64,000 bases of DNA. It comes from Peptococcaceae bacterium (lineage in GTDB: Bacteria > Bacillota > Desulfitobacteriia > Desulfitobacteriales > Syntrophobotulaceae). The first letter of the stretch is position 1. Every line of letters begins with the position of its first letter. The notes below the pieces were generated by a model that had not been told where the DNA came from, made no database searches, and saw only the letters and a list, made by a program, of their open reading frames with translations. The translations under genes were made by a program, and so were the position numbers. This document shows positions 52,751 through 61,848 of this stretch, in pieces. The stretch spans positions 32,516 through 96,515 of the forward strand of contig WRJI01000001.1 of the NCBI GenBank assembly GCA_009778595.1. The letters run 5' to 3'.

Positions 52751-53620
52751 ATGCAAGATTATGTCCTCTTCACGGATTCCTGTTCCGATATTCCCGCCGA
52801 CCTTGCACAAGAATTCGGCGTCATCGTCGTCCCCCTGCAATTCAGCATCGACGGGCAGGACTATTATGATGATCCTCTCAACCGCGATCTTTCACAAGAA
52901 GACTTCTACGCGAAGATGCGCCAAGGTCACCGCGCCATAACCGCCCAAGTTACCACCCCCAGCTTTGTGGAGATGTTCGAGCCTGTATTACAACGCGGAC
53001 AGGATCTGCTCTATTTAGGGTTCTCATCGAAAATCAGCGGCACCTACAGTTCTTCTTATATAGCCGCCCAAGAATTGGCTCCCAAGTATCCCGACAGGAC
53101 CATTCTCACAATTGATACCAAGACAGCCAGCACAGGGCTGACATTGCTTCTGGACCTGGCTCATCAACAAAAAAAACAAGGGAAAACCATTCAGGAACTT
53201 TACGATTGGGTATTGGCCCAGTTGCCTCACATCAGCCATTGGTTCACCGTTGACGATTTAATCTACCTGAAACGCGGCGGACGCGTATCCTCTTTCGAGG
53301 CTGTTATTGGCAAAACCCTTAACATCAAACCTATTATACACGTAGACAACGAAGGGGCCTTGATCCCTGTGGGAAAGGTGCGCGGCCGCAGACAATCCCT
53401 TGATACCCTCGTCCGTAAAGTGGTCGACTTCTGCGTAGATCCCACCCAACCCGTCTATATCGCTCACGCCGACGCATACGAAGATGCCCTAGCGATGGAA
53501 AAATCTCTGAGAGCCTGTCTTCCTGTCCAAGACGTGCACATTGATTATATCGGACCGGTTATCGGCGCCCACGTAGGGCCAGGTGCTGTAACCCTCTTTT
53601 TTGTCGGCAAAGAAAGATAA
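52751..53620 (+). CDS. DegV-family fatty-acid-binding protein
   Basis: About 289 residues. N-terminal YVLFTDSCSDIPADLAQEFGVIVVPL, then TSQ-like motif AITAQVTTPSFVEMFEP, LGFSSKISGTYSSSYIAAQE, DLIYLKRGGRVSSFEAVIGKTLNIKPI and C-terminal YIGPVIGAHVGPGAVTLFFVGKER. DegV/FakB proteins present fatty acids to the FakA kinase. No fakA adjacent. Own promoter and GGGAGG site. The TAA stop is part of the dispersed element's conserved AATAAAAAACAAG. Confidence 0.94.
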   Translation: MQDYVLFTDSCSDIPADLAQEFGVIVVPLQFSIDGQDYYDDPLNRDLSQEDFYAKMRQGHRAITAQVTTPSFVEMFEPVLQRGQDLLYLGFSSKISGTYSSSYIAAQELAPKYPDRTILTIDTKTASTGLTLLLDLAHQQKKQGKTIQELYDWVLAQLPHISHWFTVDDLIYLKRGGRVSSFEAVIGKTLNIKPIIHVDNEGALIPVGKVRGRRQSLDTLVRKVVDFCVDPTQPVYIAHADAYEDALAMEKSLRACLPVQDVHIDYIGPVIGAHVGPGAVTLFFVGKER

Positions 53621-53692
53621 AAAACAAGTAAATCCACATTCTGAATCCTGAATACTGAATACTGGATACTTGCGGTCGAAGACCGCATTAGA
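53617..53692 (+). repeat. Dispersed hairpin/heptamer element, copy 7 (short form)
   Basis: Begins at ATAAAAAACAAG, so hairpin A is missing; four heptamers; hairpin B GCGGTC-GAA-GACCGC; ends ATTAG. Its start includes the stop of the DegV gene. Confidence 0.9.
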
Positions 53693-53708
53693 ATATATCT
53701 TGCGAAGA

Positions 53709-53738
53709 TTGGCATGCTAAAGGGTGATTCTCTATACG
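53709..53738 (+). promoter_or_regulatory. Promoter of the polysaccharide deacetylase gene
   Basis: TTGGCA (53709-53714) and TATACG (53733-53738), 18 bp apart, just downstream of element copy 7; GGAGGTTGAAGT precedes the ATG at 53756. Confidence 0.55.
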
Positions 53739-53755
53739 AAAACGGAGGTTGAAGT

Positions 53756-54763
53756 ATGGAAAAACACCTTAAGAGTTGTTGTTTTTTCGCGGTTACAGTG
53801 TTTATCGGATCTCTCTCTATGATGTTTGCTGCTCACGTGCCAGGCTTTTCCTCTAAATCGCCCTTGGATACCGCCATACAACCAGACATCAGCATCATCA
53901 GACCCGACAAAACTGTGAGTCTGAGCAATTCCATCGTCCCCGAATTATTTGGCACGGTAAAGACCGGCATTCTTTTTGAAACAGGGTCCACCCCGGAAAC
54001 CGCCATCACAGTGGACTCCGTCATCAACCAAAGAGAGAGAGCTCACCTGATCTGGATGCTCAACCTTTCCATGAGCAGTCTCTCCCTTGTAGATGTTAAC
54101 GGGCTTTTAGCTCCGTGTTTATCTGACCCGGACTTCAATATCTTCTATGACGTTCCGCCCTCTCCGGAAATGAATGTCTATATAACCTTCGACGATGGAC
54201 CGTCGGAGTATATGGACAATATCCTAGATACATTGGACGAATATGGCGCTGTAGCGACGTTTTTTTTGCTGGAACCTCGTATCCGGCAGTATCCCGATGT
54301 TGTCCGGAGAGCTTTTCGTGAAGGGCATGCCCTAGGGAGCCATGGCGTCACACATAAGCACAACGTTTTTTATCAATCCACGGAGAGCATCATTTCCGAG
54401 ATCGATCAAACCATCACCGCTTTACGCGATACCACAGGCGTCGGCAGTCCCCTGGTCAGAGTTCCTTACGGAACCTTTCCCAATATGACGAAGAAACAGC
54501 TCGCTATTCTGGCTGAACACGGCTATAAAGTATGGGATTGGAACATAGACAGCCATGACTGGAAATTACAGGATGGCAGCTTTGTCCCCCAGACGATCCA
54601 ACAACTGAAAAAACTGCGTGAACAAGGCGCAACACCCATCGTCCTTCTGCATGATATGAAAGGAACCGTTGCTCATTTTGCGGTGTTGCTGGAATATTTG
54701 CGTGACAACGGCTACGTTTTTTGTACTCTGGATCCTGCGAGCCCGGGATTTCTAAGCTGGTAA
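53756..54763 (+). CDS. Polysaccharide deacetylase (NodB domain)
   Basis: About 335 residues. N-terminal membrane anchor or signal (CCFFAVTVFIGSLSMMFAAHV). NodB domain from about residue 140: YITFDDGPSEYMDNIL (catalytic Asp and metal Asp), LGSHGVTHKHN (HxxxH metal site), RVPYGTFPNM, VWDWNIDSHDWK and IVLLHDMKGTV. It probably removes acetyl groups from peptidoglycan GlcNAc or MurNAc outside the cell. Start follows GGAGGTTGAAGT. The 100-residue N-terminal stretch before NodB is unassigned. Confidence 0.92.
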   Translation: MEKHLKSCCFFAVTVFIGSLSMMFAAHVPGFSSKSPLDTAIQPDISIIRPDKTVSLSNSIVPELFGTVKTGILFETGSTPETAITVDSVINQRERAHLIWMLNLSMSSLSLVDVNGLLAPCLSDPDFNIFYDVPPSPEMNVYITFDDGPSEYMDNILDTLDEYGAVATFFLLEPRIRQYPDVVRRAFREGHALGSHGVTHKHNVFYQSTESIISEIDQTITALRDTTGVGSPLVRVPYGTFPNMTKKQLAILAEHGYKVWDWNIDSHDWKLQDGSFVPQTIQQLKKLREQGATPIVLLHDMKGTVAHFAVLLEYLRDNGYVFCTLDPASPGFLSW

Positions 54764-54786
54764 TTCTCACAGACGCAACCACATTT

Positions 54787-55362
54787 TCAATTATTTTTGA
54801 ATCTCCGATAGAAGCGGGAAAACACCCACCCCCACAATACCATACAGAGAAACACAATATATACCCCAAAAGGTATCGGTTTGAGCCATGATTCTGCCGC
54901 AACGGTTCCGTCCTCTGTTATCGCTATGCTTGGGGCTATCAGCGGTATCCGCTCATCTTCTAAGGTCAAGTAAGTCTTTTTGGGCATGAGGATTTCCAAT
55001 TGGTATGGTAAATCGCCGGGGGTTTTTTGAATCGAGGTCATCCGCAGAAGATATCCACCCATTTCCAAATGATTAATCATCATTTTGTTTGCTATAGGCG
55101 TCTGCTTTTGATAAACACATTGGCTATCGCTATCAAACACCTCGAGAAGAATCGACGAACTCCCGCCGATAAATGACAAGGTCAGCGTCGTCGTCCCGTG
55201 GGTTCCTACAAAGAAATTATGCTCAACCGGGACACTGTTTTTGAGGATCCCGGAAAATTCTTTGATTTCCCGCCCCATGATCTCTTCGCCCGAAAGGGTC
55301 CCTGCCGGGAAAAACATCAACACCAGGCCAAGGCACAAACCTATCAGAAAACGCTTTTTCAT
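54787..55362 (-). CDS. Secreted, C-terminally anchored protein of unknown function
   Basis: About 191 residues. Signal peptide (FLIGLCLGLVLMFFPAGTLSG), a beta-rich extracytoplasmic part with THGTTTLTLSFIGGSSSILLEVFD and GGYLLRMTSIQKTPGDLPYQLEIL (resembles a pre-peptidase C-terminal or jelly-roll-like domain), and a C-terminal membrane helix (VYIVFLCMVLWGWVF) followed by RFYRRF. Start MKKRFLIG follows GGCGGTGAAAATCCG. Convergent with the deacetylase gene (23-bp gap). Not assignable to a family. Confidence 0.75.
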   Translation of the reverse strand: MKKRFLIGLCLGLVLMFFPAGTLSGEEIMGREIKEFSGILKNSVPVEHNFFVGTHGTTTLTLSFIGGSSSILLEVFDSDSQCVYQKQTPIANKMMINHLEMGGYLLRMTSIQKTPGDLPYQLEILMPKKTYLTLEDERIPLIAPSIAITEDGTVAAESWLKPIPFGVYIVFLCMVLWGWVFSRFYRRFKNN

Positions 55363-55572
55363 CGGATTTTCACCGCCTTTTTTTGTTTTATTGCTCCTTT
55401 TATTATGTTCGAATACATTAGGTTTCATGTAGCAGGCGCCCCTGCGCGAAAAAATACACCCACCGAAAATGGATGTCATGTCAGCAAGAATTCATTTATA
55501 TTCATCGAAATCCATATATTTCCTTATCGAAACAACGCCAAATTACACCGCTCCTCAAAGACCTTGTCAATA

Positions 55573-56643
55573 TCAAGCCTGCAGCAACCCCATAATATCT
55601 TTGAATAACAACCCTACCATCAACAGCACCAGCAGAGCCATCCCAACCATCTGGATCATGCCTTTGACCTCCGGCTTCAGTTCTTTGCCCCGTATCCTCT
55701 CATAGGTCATCACGATCACCTGGCCCCCATCCACCGCCGGAATCGGGAACATATTGATCACCCCGAACTGTATGCTGAGAATCGCTGTCAGGGTCCAAAG
55801 GGTGGAAGCCCCCTGCTCGGCGCCTTGGCCGATTTGCTCAGCCAGCTTGACCGGGCCGCCCAGGCCATCTGCGTTCAGGTTGACAATCATTCCAACCAAA
55901 GTGGTAATCAAAAACTTCGTGAATTCCACCGTGTCCCTGGCCCCCATCCATACAGCCTTCCAAGGGGAAACCTTCTCTAGAACGGTTTCATTAATAATCC
56001 CGATAATCACCCGTTTAGCTACCTGATCATACTGAGGTTTCACCGGAATTTCCCGGAAACTTCCGTCGGGTTTTTCCACTTGAATCAAGATCTCTTGATC
56101 TTTAGCAGAAACTATTTTCGTGGTTAAATCTTCCCACTTCGGTGTCAGCACTCCATCAACCGCAACGATGCGGTCTCCGGCCTCAATACCGGCTAAGCTA
56201 GCCGGATAATCCGGCGTAACGTTACCAACGACATTACTGCCTGTCGCCACCGGGCTGCCCCACACCGCGTACAGCATAACAAACAAAATCGCCCCAAAGA
56301 TAAAGTTGAAAACCGGACCACCGGTGATGACACCCATACGGCGCCCAAAGCTCTTGCGCTCAAAAGAGCGGGGCAACATCTTCTCGTACTCTTCCTGAGT
56401 CATCACCCCTTCCTCCAAATCCGCTTTCAACTCGTGCTCGCTCAGAAACCGGCAAAATCCCCCCAGAGGGAACGCCCGCACACTGTATAAAGTCTCGCCC
56501 CGCTGCACTTTTATCAGCCTGGGACCAAACCCGAAAGCAAACTCAATCACCTTAATACCGCCCCGTTTGGCAATAATAAAATGACCAAACTCATGCACAA
56601 ACACCAGAATACTGATAACAATCAAAAACCAAACCAATGACAT
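55573..56643 (-). CDS. rseP: RIP metalloprotease RseP/RasP
   Basis: About 356 residues. Site-2 protease: zinc motif VFVHEFGHFIIAKR near the N-terminus, a single PDZ domain (about 130-210, PASLAGIEAGDRIVAVDG) and the second motif NMFPIPAVDGGQVIV. It cleaves transmembrane anti-sigma factors and signal peptide remnants. ATG 56643 overlaps the dxr stop as TGATG and has GGGGGGTG upstream. Final gene of the operon starting at rpsB; ispG, which often follows, is absent. Confidence 0.95.
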   Translation of the reverse strand: MSLVWFLIVISILVFVHEFGHFIIAKRGGIKVIEFAFGFGPRLIKVQRGETLYSVRAFPLGGFCRFLSEHELKADLEEGVMTQEEYEKMLPRSFERKSFGRRMGVITGGPVFNFIFGAILFVMLYAVWGSPVATGSNVVGNVTPDYPASLAGIEAGDRIVAVDGVLTPKWEDLTTKIVSAKDQEILIQVEKPDGSFREIPVKPQYDQVAKRVIIGIINETVLEKVSPWKAVWMGARDTVEFTKFLITTLVGMIVNLNADGLGGPVKLAEQIGQGAEQGASTLWTLTAILSIQFGVINMFPIPAVDGGQVIVMTYERIRGKELKPEVKGMIQMVGMALLVLLMVGLLFKDIMGLLQA

Positions 56644-57848
56644 CACCGACACCCCCCACCCTCATCACAACTTATGTTCCATCCTATTCGGCAAACGTTT
56701 TCGGCTTCTCTTCTTGCCCAAGCATCCGCCGCCAAAACATTAGCCAAACTCAAGGCCTCTTTATGATCAAACCGACCGCAGATATCTTTCACGACTTCAT
56801 AGATCCGCGGATAGGCAATCTCTTCCCGCAAAAAAGCTTGAACACAAACCTCATTCGCCGCATTCATCACAGCCGGCATCAGCCCCCCCCGGCGGCCGCA
56901 ATCGTAAGCCAATCCCAGTGCCGGGAACCGGGCTTCGTTTACCTTTTCAAAAGTCAGACCTTGTCCGGCCAACACAGGAGTCGGACTGCAAGGCCAACGC
57001 CGCGGATAACTCAGCGCGTATTGAATTGGCAACCGCATATCCGGAATACCCATCTGCGCGATCACCGCCCCATCAGAATACACCACCATGGAATGAACAA
57101 CACTTTGCGGATGCACCAACACATCGATAGTCTCATAAGGCATATCAAACAAATGATGGGCCTCAATAACTTCCAGACCCTTATTCATGAGAGTCGCCGA
57201 ATCAATCGTAATCTTCGGCCCCATCTGCCAATTGGGATGCCGCAACGCATCCGCCGGTTTCGCAGCCGCCAACCGATTTTCATCCCAAGTCCGAAATGGC
57301 CCCCCCGAAGCTGTGAGCACCAGTCCCGTCACATCGCGGGTATCTTCCGACAAACATTGCCAGATCGCCGAATGCTCGCTATCCACCGGCACAAGTGATC
57401 CCGGCCGCAACCGGGCCCAAGCCATAACCAGCTCACCACCGGCAACTAAAGTCTCTTTGTTCGCCAGCGCCACCTGTTTTCCCGCTTGCAGCGCCGCCAA
57501 AGTCGGTTCCAAGCCAATGCAGCCGCTTACAGCCATCACAACCGTATCCACATCAGAGGCAGTCACCATCTCCAGAAGTCCCGGCATTCCCGACGATACC
57601 CGTACAGGACAATCCCCTGTACCAACCCGGAGATCCCGCAACGCCTCCCGCAATTCCCCGGCCGGTTCCTCCTCCCACAAAACAGCAACCCCAGGCTTAA
57701 CCTGGCGTACTTGGTCCGCCAACACCCGGCTGTTCGATCCGGCAGCCAACGCCACAACCTCCAAAGCTTCCGGCTGGGCCGCTGCCACCTCCAGAGTTTG
57801 TCTCCCAATAGACCCCGTAGACCCCACCACAGCAATTCTCTTCTTCAT
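56643..57848 (-). CDS. dxr: 1-deoxy-D-xylulose 5-phosphate reductoisomerase
   Basis: About 401 residues. NADPH site AVVGSTGSIGRQTLEV, then LANKETLVAGG, PVDSEHSAIWQCL, LTASGGPFR, PNWQMGPKITIDSATLMNKGLEVIEAHHLF and C-terminal ALPLANVLAA-type stretch (ALSLANVLAADAWA). Converts DXP to MEP in the isoprenoid pathway, feeding UppS in the same operon. No strong ribosome site seen. A dispersed element copy lies between this gene and cdsA. Confidence 0.96.
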   Translation of the reverse strand: MKKRIAVVGSTGSIGRQTLEVAAAQPEALEVVALAAGSNSRVLADQVRQVKPGVAVLWEEEPAGELREALRDLRVGTGDCPVRVSSGMPGLLEMVTASDVDTVVMAVSGCIGLEPTLAALQAGKQVALANKETLVAGGELVMAWARLRPGSLVPVDSEHSAIWQCLSEDTRDVTGLVLTASGGPFRTWDENRLAAAKPADALRHPNWQMGPKITIDSATLMNKGLEVIEAHHLFDMPYETIDVLVHPQSVVHSMVVYSDGAVIAQMGIPDMRLPIQYALSYPRRWPCSPTPVLAGQGLTFEKVNEARFPALGLAYDCGRRGGLMPAVMNAANEVCVQAFLREEIAYPRIYEVVKDICGRFDHKEALSLANVLAADAWARREAENVCRIGWNISCDEGGGCR

Positions 57849-57869
57849 TTTTGAACAAACCTACCCATC

Positions 57870-57965
57870 CTTAGTAACTTATAGACGCGAAGCGTCAATA
57901 AAAAACCAGATAATCCGCATTCTGAATACTGAATACTGGATACTTGCGGGCAGAGCCCGCGTTAG
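57870..57965 (+). repeat. Dispersed hairpin/heptamer element, copy 8
   Basis: Complete except that only three heptamers remain; hairpin A GACGC-GAA-GCGTC; hairpin B GCGGGC-AGA-GCCCGC. It lies within the cdsA-dxr junction of an otherwise tight operon, so it is probably transcribed in the opposite sense to its plus orientation. Confidence 0.92.
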
Positions 57966-57967
57966 AT

Positions 57968-58768
57968 TCATAGATACCTTATCCAATAATGCAAACATAT
58001 AAAAACCACCGGAACCGCAAACATAAAGCTGTCAAACCGATCCATAAAACCGCCATGCCCCGGCAACAAATTGCCGGAATCTTTGATTCCCGCCGTACGT
58101 TTCAACGTAGACTCAAACATATCCCCCAGTTGGCCAAAAAAACTGGCCACAAAAGACAAGACCAGCATCGCCCATAGGGGCGCAAGTCCGCAAAAATACC
58201 AGAACCCGGCACCCACAGCCAGGCTGACCACCAGACCGCCCACAGCTCCCTCATAGGACTTATGGGGGCTCATCAAAGGCGCTATTTTATGACGGCCGAT
58301 CAAACTGCCGATGAAATAAGCCCCCGTATCCGTCCCCCACACGATAAAGAGACAATACAAAGCCCACAAAAACCCCTCCGGTGCCACACGTATAGGATAA
58401 AAACAGCTGAGCAAAGCCACCGGATAAATCAGGGAAAGAAGACTCCAGGCCGCGTCCTTCCAAGTGTATCTGGGGAACGCCACAGTATAAACACAAACAA
58501 TAATCAAAAAAGCCAAAAGCAAATAAGGTATCAAATAGTGCAACAGTTTAAAAAACACAAGGATAAACCAACCCGCTGCCAGCAGCCAGACCACACTCTT
58601 GAGGGGATTGATGTCCAGCAGGTTCCCCATTTTGAGAAACTCACGCAACACCAGCCCGGCAAGAACCGCCAATAACGCGATAAGAAACTGCCCGCCCAAC
58701 CATGTGAAATATATGAGAATCGGAATGCCAATAACAGAAATCAACAGACGCCTAACCATGCTAACCAT
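57968..58768 (-). CDS. cdsA: Phosphatidate cytidylyltransferase
   Basis: About 266 residues, multi-helix membrane enzyme making CDP-diacylglycerol. The C-terminal signature AGIKDSGNLLPGHGGFMDRFDSFMFAVPV is present. Start ATG 58768 follows GAGGGATCATAGC overlapping the uppS end; the first codons repeat (ATGGTTAGC ATGGTTAGG), giving an alternative ATG at 58759. Confidence 0.96.
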   Translation of the reverse strand: MVSMVRRLLISVIGIPILIYFTWLGGQFLIALLAVLAGLVLREFLKMGNLLDINPLKSVVWLLAAGWFILVFFKLLHYLIPYLLLAFLIIVCVYTVAFPRYTWKDAAWSLLSLIYPVALLSCFYPIRVAPEGFLWALYCLFIVWGTDTGAYFIGSLIGRHKIAPLMSPHKSYEGAVGGLVVSLAVGAGFWYFCGLAPLWAMLVLSFVASFFGQLGDMFESTLKRTAGIKDSGNLLPGHGGFMDRFDSFMFAVPVVFICLHYWIRYL

Positions 58769-58769
58769 G

Positions 58770-59507
58770 CTATGATCCCTCGCTTATGCCGCCAAACCTT
58801 CGCTGCCTCATCTGGAACTCTTTGATCGCCTTATGCACATGTTCTTCACGGAAATCCGGCCACAAACAATCCGTCACCACCAACTCAGCATAAGCACCCT
58901 GCCACAACAAAAAATTGCTCACCCGCATTTCGCCCGAAGTGCGGATAATGAGATCCGGATCCGGCATCCCCGCCGTATACAAACACGCGGCAAACTCCTC
59001 CCGTTCAATCTCCCGTGGCAACAATTCCCCCGCCTGCACCCGTTCCGCCAGACTCCGGGCAGCCCGAACAATTTCCTCCCGACCGCCATAATTCAACGCG
59101 ATACAAAACCGCATCCCCGGGTTGTCTTTGGTTTTCGCAACAGCGTCATCCATTTTTTTTCGCACATCTTCTGGCAACTGTGCGCTGTCGCCGATAACGG
59201 AAATCCTTACCTTTTGGCGATGCAACGCCATAAGTTCTTTATATATATATTCGCGGATCAAGGACATAAGCATGCCCACTTCTTCCTCAGGTCTTTTCCA
59301 ATTTTCAGTGGAAAAAGCGTATACTGTCATATATTTAATACCCATGGCATCCAAAGCCTTAACGGTGGCCCGCAACGCATCCATCCCCGCTCTGTGCCCC
59401 ATCGTCCTGGGCAAGCCGCGCTTTTGCGCCCACCGGCCGTTCCCATCCATGATGATTGCGACATGTTGAGGTAAACCGCTAAGATCAAGTCCCTCCGTCG
59501 AACTCAA
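58770..59507 (-). CDS. uppS: Isoprenyl transferase (undecaprenyl diphosphate synthase)
   Basis: About 245 residues. Cis-prenyltransferase motifs: VAIIMDGNGRWAQKRGLPRTMGHRAG, YAFSTENWKRPEEEV, ALNYGGREEIVRAAR and the C-terminal DLIIRTSGEMRVSNFLLWQGAYAELVVTDCLWPDF. Makes the lipid carrier for wall polymers. Start codon is unclear: TTG 59507 has GGGGGGTG upstream; a TTG at 59534 is the other choice. Confidence 0.95.
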   Translation of the reverse strand: MSSTEGLDLSGLPQHVAIIMDGNGRWAQKRGLPRTMGHRAGMDALRATVKALDAMGIKYMTVYAFSTENWKRPEEEVGMLMSLIREYIYKELMALHRQKVRISVIGDSAQLPEDVRKKMDDAVAKTKDNPGMRFCIALNYGGREEIVRAARSLAERVQAGELLPREIEREEFAACLYTAGMPDPDLIIRTSGEMRVSNFLLWQGAYAELVVTDCLWPDFREEHVHKAIKEFQMRQRRFGGISEGS

Positions 59508-59539
59508 GAGCACACCCCCCACATTCCCGGTCAACCGGC

Positions 59540-59611
59540 CACTGCGCTTACAATCTACGTGTCATGTCGGCAGGTCACTGCGCTAACAAACTACGTGTCA
59601 CACCGGCAGGT
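59540..59611. repeat. 36-bp direct repeat in the uppS-frr gap
   Basis: Two adjacent 36-bp copies, starting CACTGCGCTTACAATC and CACTGCGCTAACAAAC, differing at about five positions; the first bases recur a third time (CAC). Non-coding as far as can be seen. Confidence 0.75.
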
Positions 59612-59630
59612 CACAAGCCGATCAGCTCTA

Positions 59631-60188
59631 TCACACTTCGAGAATCTCTTTTTCTTTTTTATCAAGGATGCCGTCAATATCCTTCATATGTCTATCCGTC
59701 AATTTTTGGGCCCGTTCCTGCCCTTTTTTACAATCATCTTCTGTCAGCAGTTTTTCTTTCTCTGCCTTCTTCAGATCCTCGATCGCATCACGGCGGATGT
59801 TGCGCACCGCCACACGGGAATCGTCAGCCTTTTTGCGTGTGGTTTTGACAAGCTCCTTACGCCGTTCTTCGTTCAACTGGGGAATGGCTAACCGGATCAC
59901 CTGTCCGTCATCAGACGGATTAATACCCAGATCCGACTTCTGAATAGCTTTCTCAATATCTTTGACTGTCCCCTTATCCCAAGGTTGTATCGTTATTAAA
60001 CGAGGCTCCGGTACCGCGATCGTTGCGATCTGGTTGATGGGCATAGGCGATCCATAACACTCTACCATAATTTTATCAAGCATAGCCGGATTAGCCCGTC
60101 CGGCGCGGACCGACGCCAGTTCTCTGCGCAACAGATCGATCGTTTTGTTCATACGCTCGTCGGCGCTGCTCATAATATCCTCAATCAT
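59631..60188 (-). CDS. frr: Ribosome recycling factor
   Basis: About 185 residues, usual length. Three-helix bundle plus beta domain: LRRELASVRAGRANPAMLDKI, YGSPMPINQIATIAVPEPRLI, IQPWDKGTVKDIEKAIQKSDLGINP and the C-terminal KEKLLTEDDCKKGQERAQKLTD. Splits ribosomes with EF-G after termination. Start follows GGGGGGAGCAGG. Confidence 0.97.
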   Translation of the reverse strand: MIEDIMSSADERMNKTIDLLRRELASVRAGRANPAMLDKIMVECYGSPMPINQIATIAVPEPRLITIQPWDKGTVKDIEKAIQKSDLGINPSDDGQVIRLAIPQLNEERRKELVKTTRKKADDSRVAVRNIRRDAIEDLKKAEKEKLLTEDDCKKGQERAQKLTDRHMKDIDGILDKKEKEILEV

Positions 60189-60279
60189 CCTGCTCCCCCC
60201 TTAATTTCGAGGTTCGATGTCCGAAGAACCCTGCTCACATCGTACCCGAACCAACAACTTATAAAAAATTGGTTTCCCG

Positions 60280-61011
60280 CTACCCTATATAGGTCCCGAT
60301 AGCTTCCTTCTTCACGGCTCTCATAATATTCCCTGTTTCATCCAGCTTAAAAACAATAATGGGGATATTATTGTCTTTGCACAAAGACGCCGCCGTCGAA
60401 TCCATGACACCCAAAGACTTATTAAGAACATCGAAGTAACTCAGACGATCAAACTTGACCGCGTCGGGGTTCAACATGGGATCCGCATCATACACCCCGT
60501 CCACTTTTTTCGCCATCAAGATCGCCTCGGCCTCAATTTCTGCCGCACGCAATGCTGCCGTGGTATCTGTCGAGAAGTAAGGGTTTCCCGTTCCTGCGGC
60601 AAAAATAACGACACGCCCTTTCTCCATATGCCGGATGGCGCGTCTACGGATATACATTTCTGCGACCTGGCGCATCTCAATTGCTGACATCACGCGGGTC
60701 TGAACCCCTTGATGCTCCAACGAGTCCTGTAATGCCAAAGCGTTAATCACCGTCGCCAGCATACCCATATAATCTGCCGTGGCCCGATCCATGCCTTGAG
60801 AGCTTCCGGCGATACCCCGCCAAATATTGCCGCCGCCTACCACAAGGGCCGCTTGCACACCCAAGTCACGCACCATCCGTATCTGACCGGCAATCGCCGT
60901 CAGCATCTCAGGATCGATCCCATACCCTCTTTTACCTGCCAGAGCTTCTCCGCTCAGTTTCAACACTACCCGGCGATATGTAGGCGCCGGTTCAGCCACG
61001 GCCACTGTCAT
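60280..61011 (-). CDS. pyrH: UMP kinase
   Basis: About 243 residues, amino-acid-kinase fold. [53 protein letters not shown] and [19 protein letters not shown]. Phosphorylates UMP to UDP; usually GTP-activated and UTP-inhibited. Start follows AAAGGGGGC. Confidence 0.97.
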   Translation of the reverse strand: MTVAVAEPAPTYRRVVLKLSGEALAGKRGYGIDPEMLTAIAGQIRMVRDLGVQAALVVGGGNIWRGIAGSSQGMDRATADYMGMLATVINALALQDSLEHQGVQTRVMSAIEMRQVAEMYIRRRAIRHMEKGRVVIFAAGTGNPYFSTDTTAALRAAEIEAEAILMAKKVDGVYDADPMLNPDAVKFDRLSYFDVLNKSLGVMDSTAASLCKDNNIPIIVFKLDETGNIMRAVKKEAIGTYIG

Positions 61012-61180
61012 ATAAAGCCCCCTTTCTCGGCGTCAGAAGGTCGGGCCCCGGGGGTCGGGAACCGACCAGCGACCCAGCAATAGGGGTTCAGACATGCGAC
61101 CCCCAGTAACCGGATCCGACCCCCAGTAACCGGATCTGAACCCCAGAGCACCAACCTCCCAGCCTCCGAACCCCGAACTT
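61012..61180. other. tsf-pyrH spacer with 20-bp tandem repeat
   Basis: A GC-rich spacer of 169 bp. Two adjacent 20-bp copies of GACCCCCAGTAACCGGATCC (61098-61117, 61118-61137; last base differs). No terminator is evident, so read-through from tsf is likely. Confidence 0.6.
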
Positions 61181-61834
61181 CTATTTCCCCATTTCCTTCA
61201 TAACCTCTTCAGCGAAGTTCTCTTCACGCTTCTCGATACCTTCTCCAACAACATACCTGGTAAATCTCCGTACCGAAATCTTCTCTCCGATCCTGGCCAC
61301 CATGCTACTCACAAGCTGTTCCATTGTCATTTCAGGATTCTTGAAAAACTCCTGCTCAAGGAGGCATATCTCTTTATAGTATTTTTCCAGACGCCCTTGA
61401 GCGACCTTCTCAGCCACATTCTGAGGTTTCCCCTCATTCAAAGCCTGCTCCAAATACACGCTCATCTCATAACGAACCTTATCTTCCGGCACATCTTCAC
61501 GTCTGACATAGAGAGGATTCTGCGCTGTGATCTGCAAAGCAACATCCTGAACGAACTCACGGAACTCTTCTCCCCGGGAGACAAAATCCGTCTCACAATT
61601 CACTTCCAACAGAACACCAATACGACCTCCGCCGTGAATATATGAGGCCACAACGCCTTCCGCAGCGATACGTCCTTCGCGTTTCGACGCCGCAACGAGA
61701 CCTTTTTTGCGCATATAATCCACGGCCTGATCCAAATTGCCGCCACACTCACCCAAGGCTTTCTTACAATCCATCATGCCGGCGCCTGTCTTCTCCCGAA
61801 GCGCCTTAACCAGCGCTGCTGTTATTTCAGCCAT
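61181..61834 (-). CDS. tsf: Elongation factor Ts
   Basis: About 217 residues, the short form frequent in Clostridia. N-terminal UBA-like region and core: [35 protein letters not shown] and [22 protein letters not shown] (TDFV motif). Regenerates EF-Tu-GTP. Start follows GGGGGTATTTGTTAG. 14 bp after rpsB. Confidence 0.97.
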   Translation of the reverse strand: MAEITAALVKALREKTGAGMMDCKKALGECGGNLDQAVDYMRKKGLVAASKREGRIAAEGVVASYIHGGGRIGVLLEVNCETDFVSRGEEFREFVQDVALQITAQNPLYVRREDVPEDKVRYEMSVYLEQALNEGKPQNVAEKVAQGRLEKYYKEICLLEQEFFKNPEMTMEQLVSSMVARIGEKISVRRFTRYVVGEGIEKREENFAEEVMKEMGK

Positions 61835-61848
61835 CTAACAAATACCCC

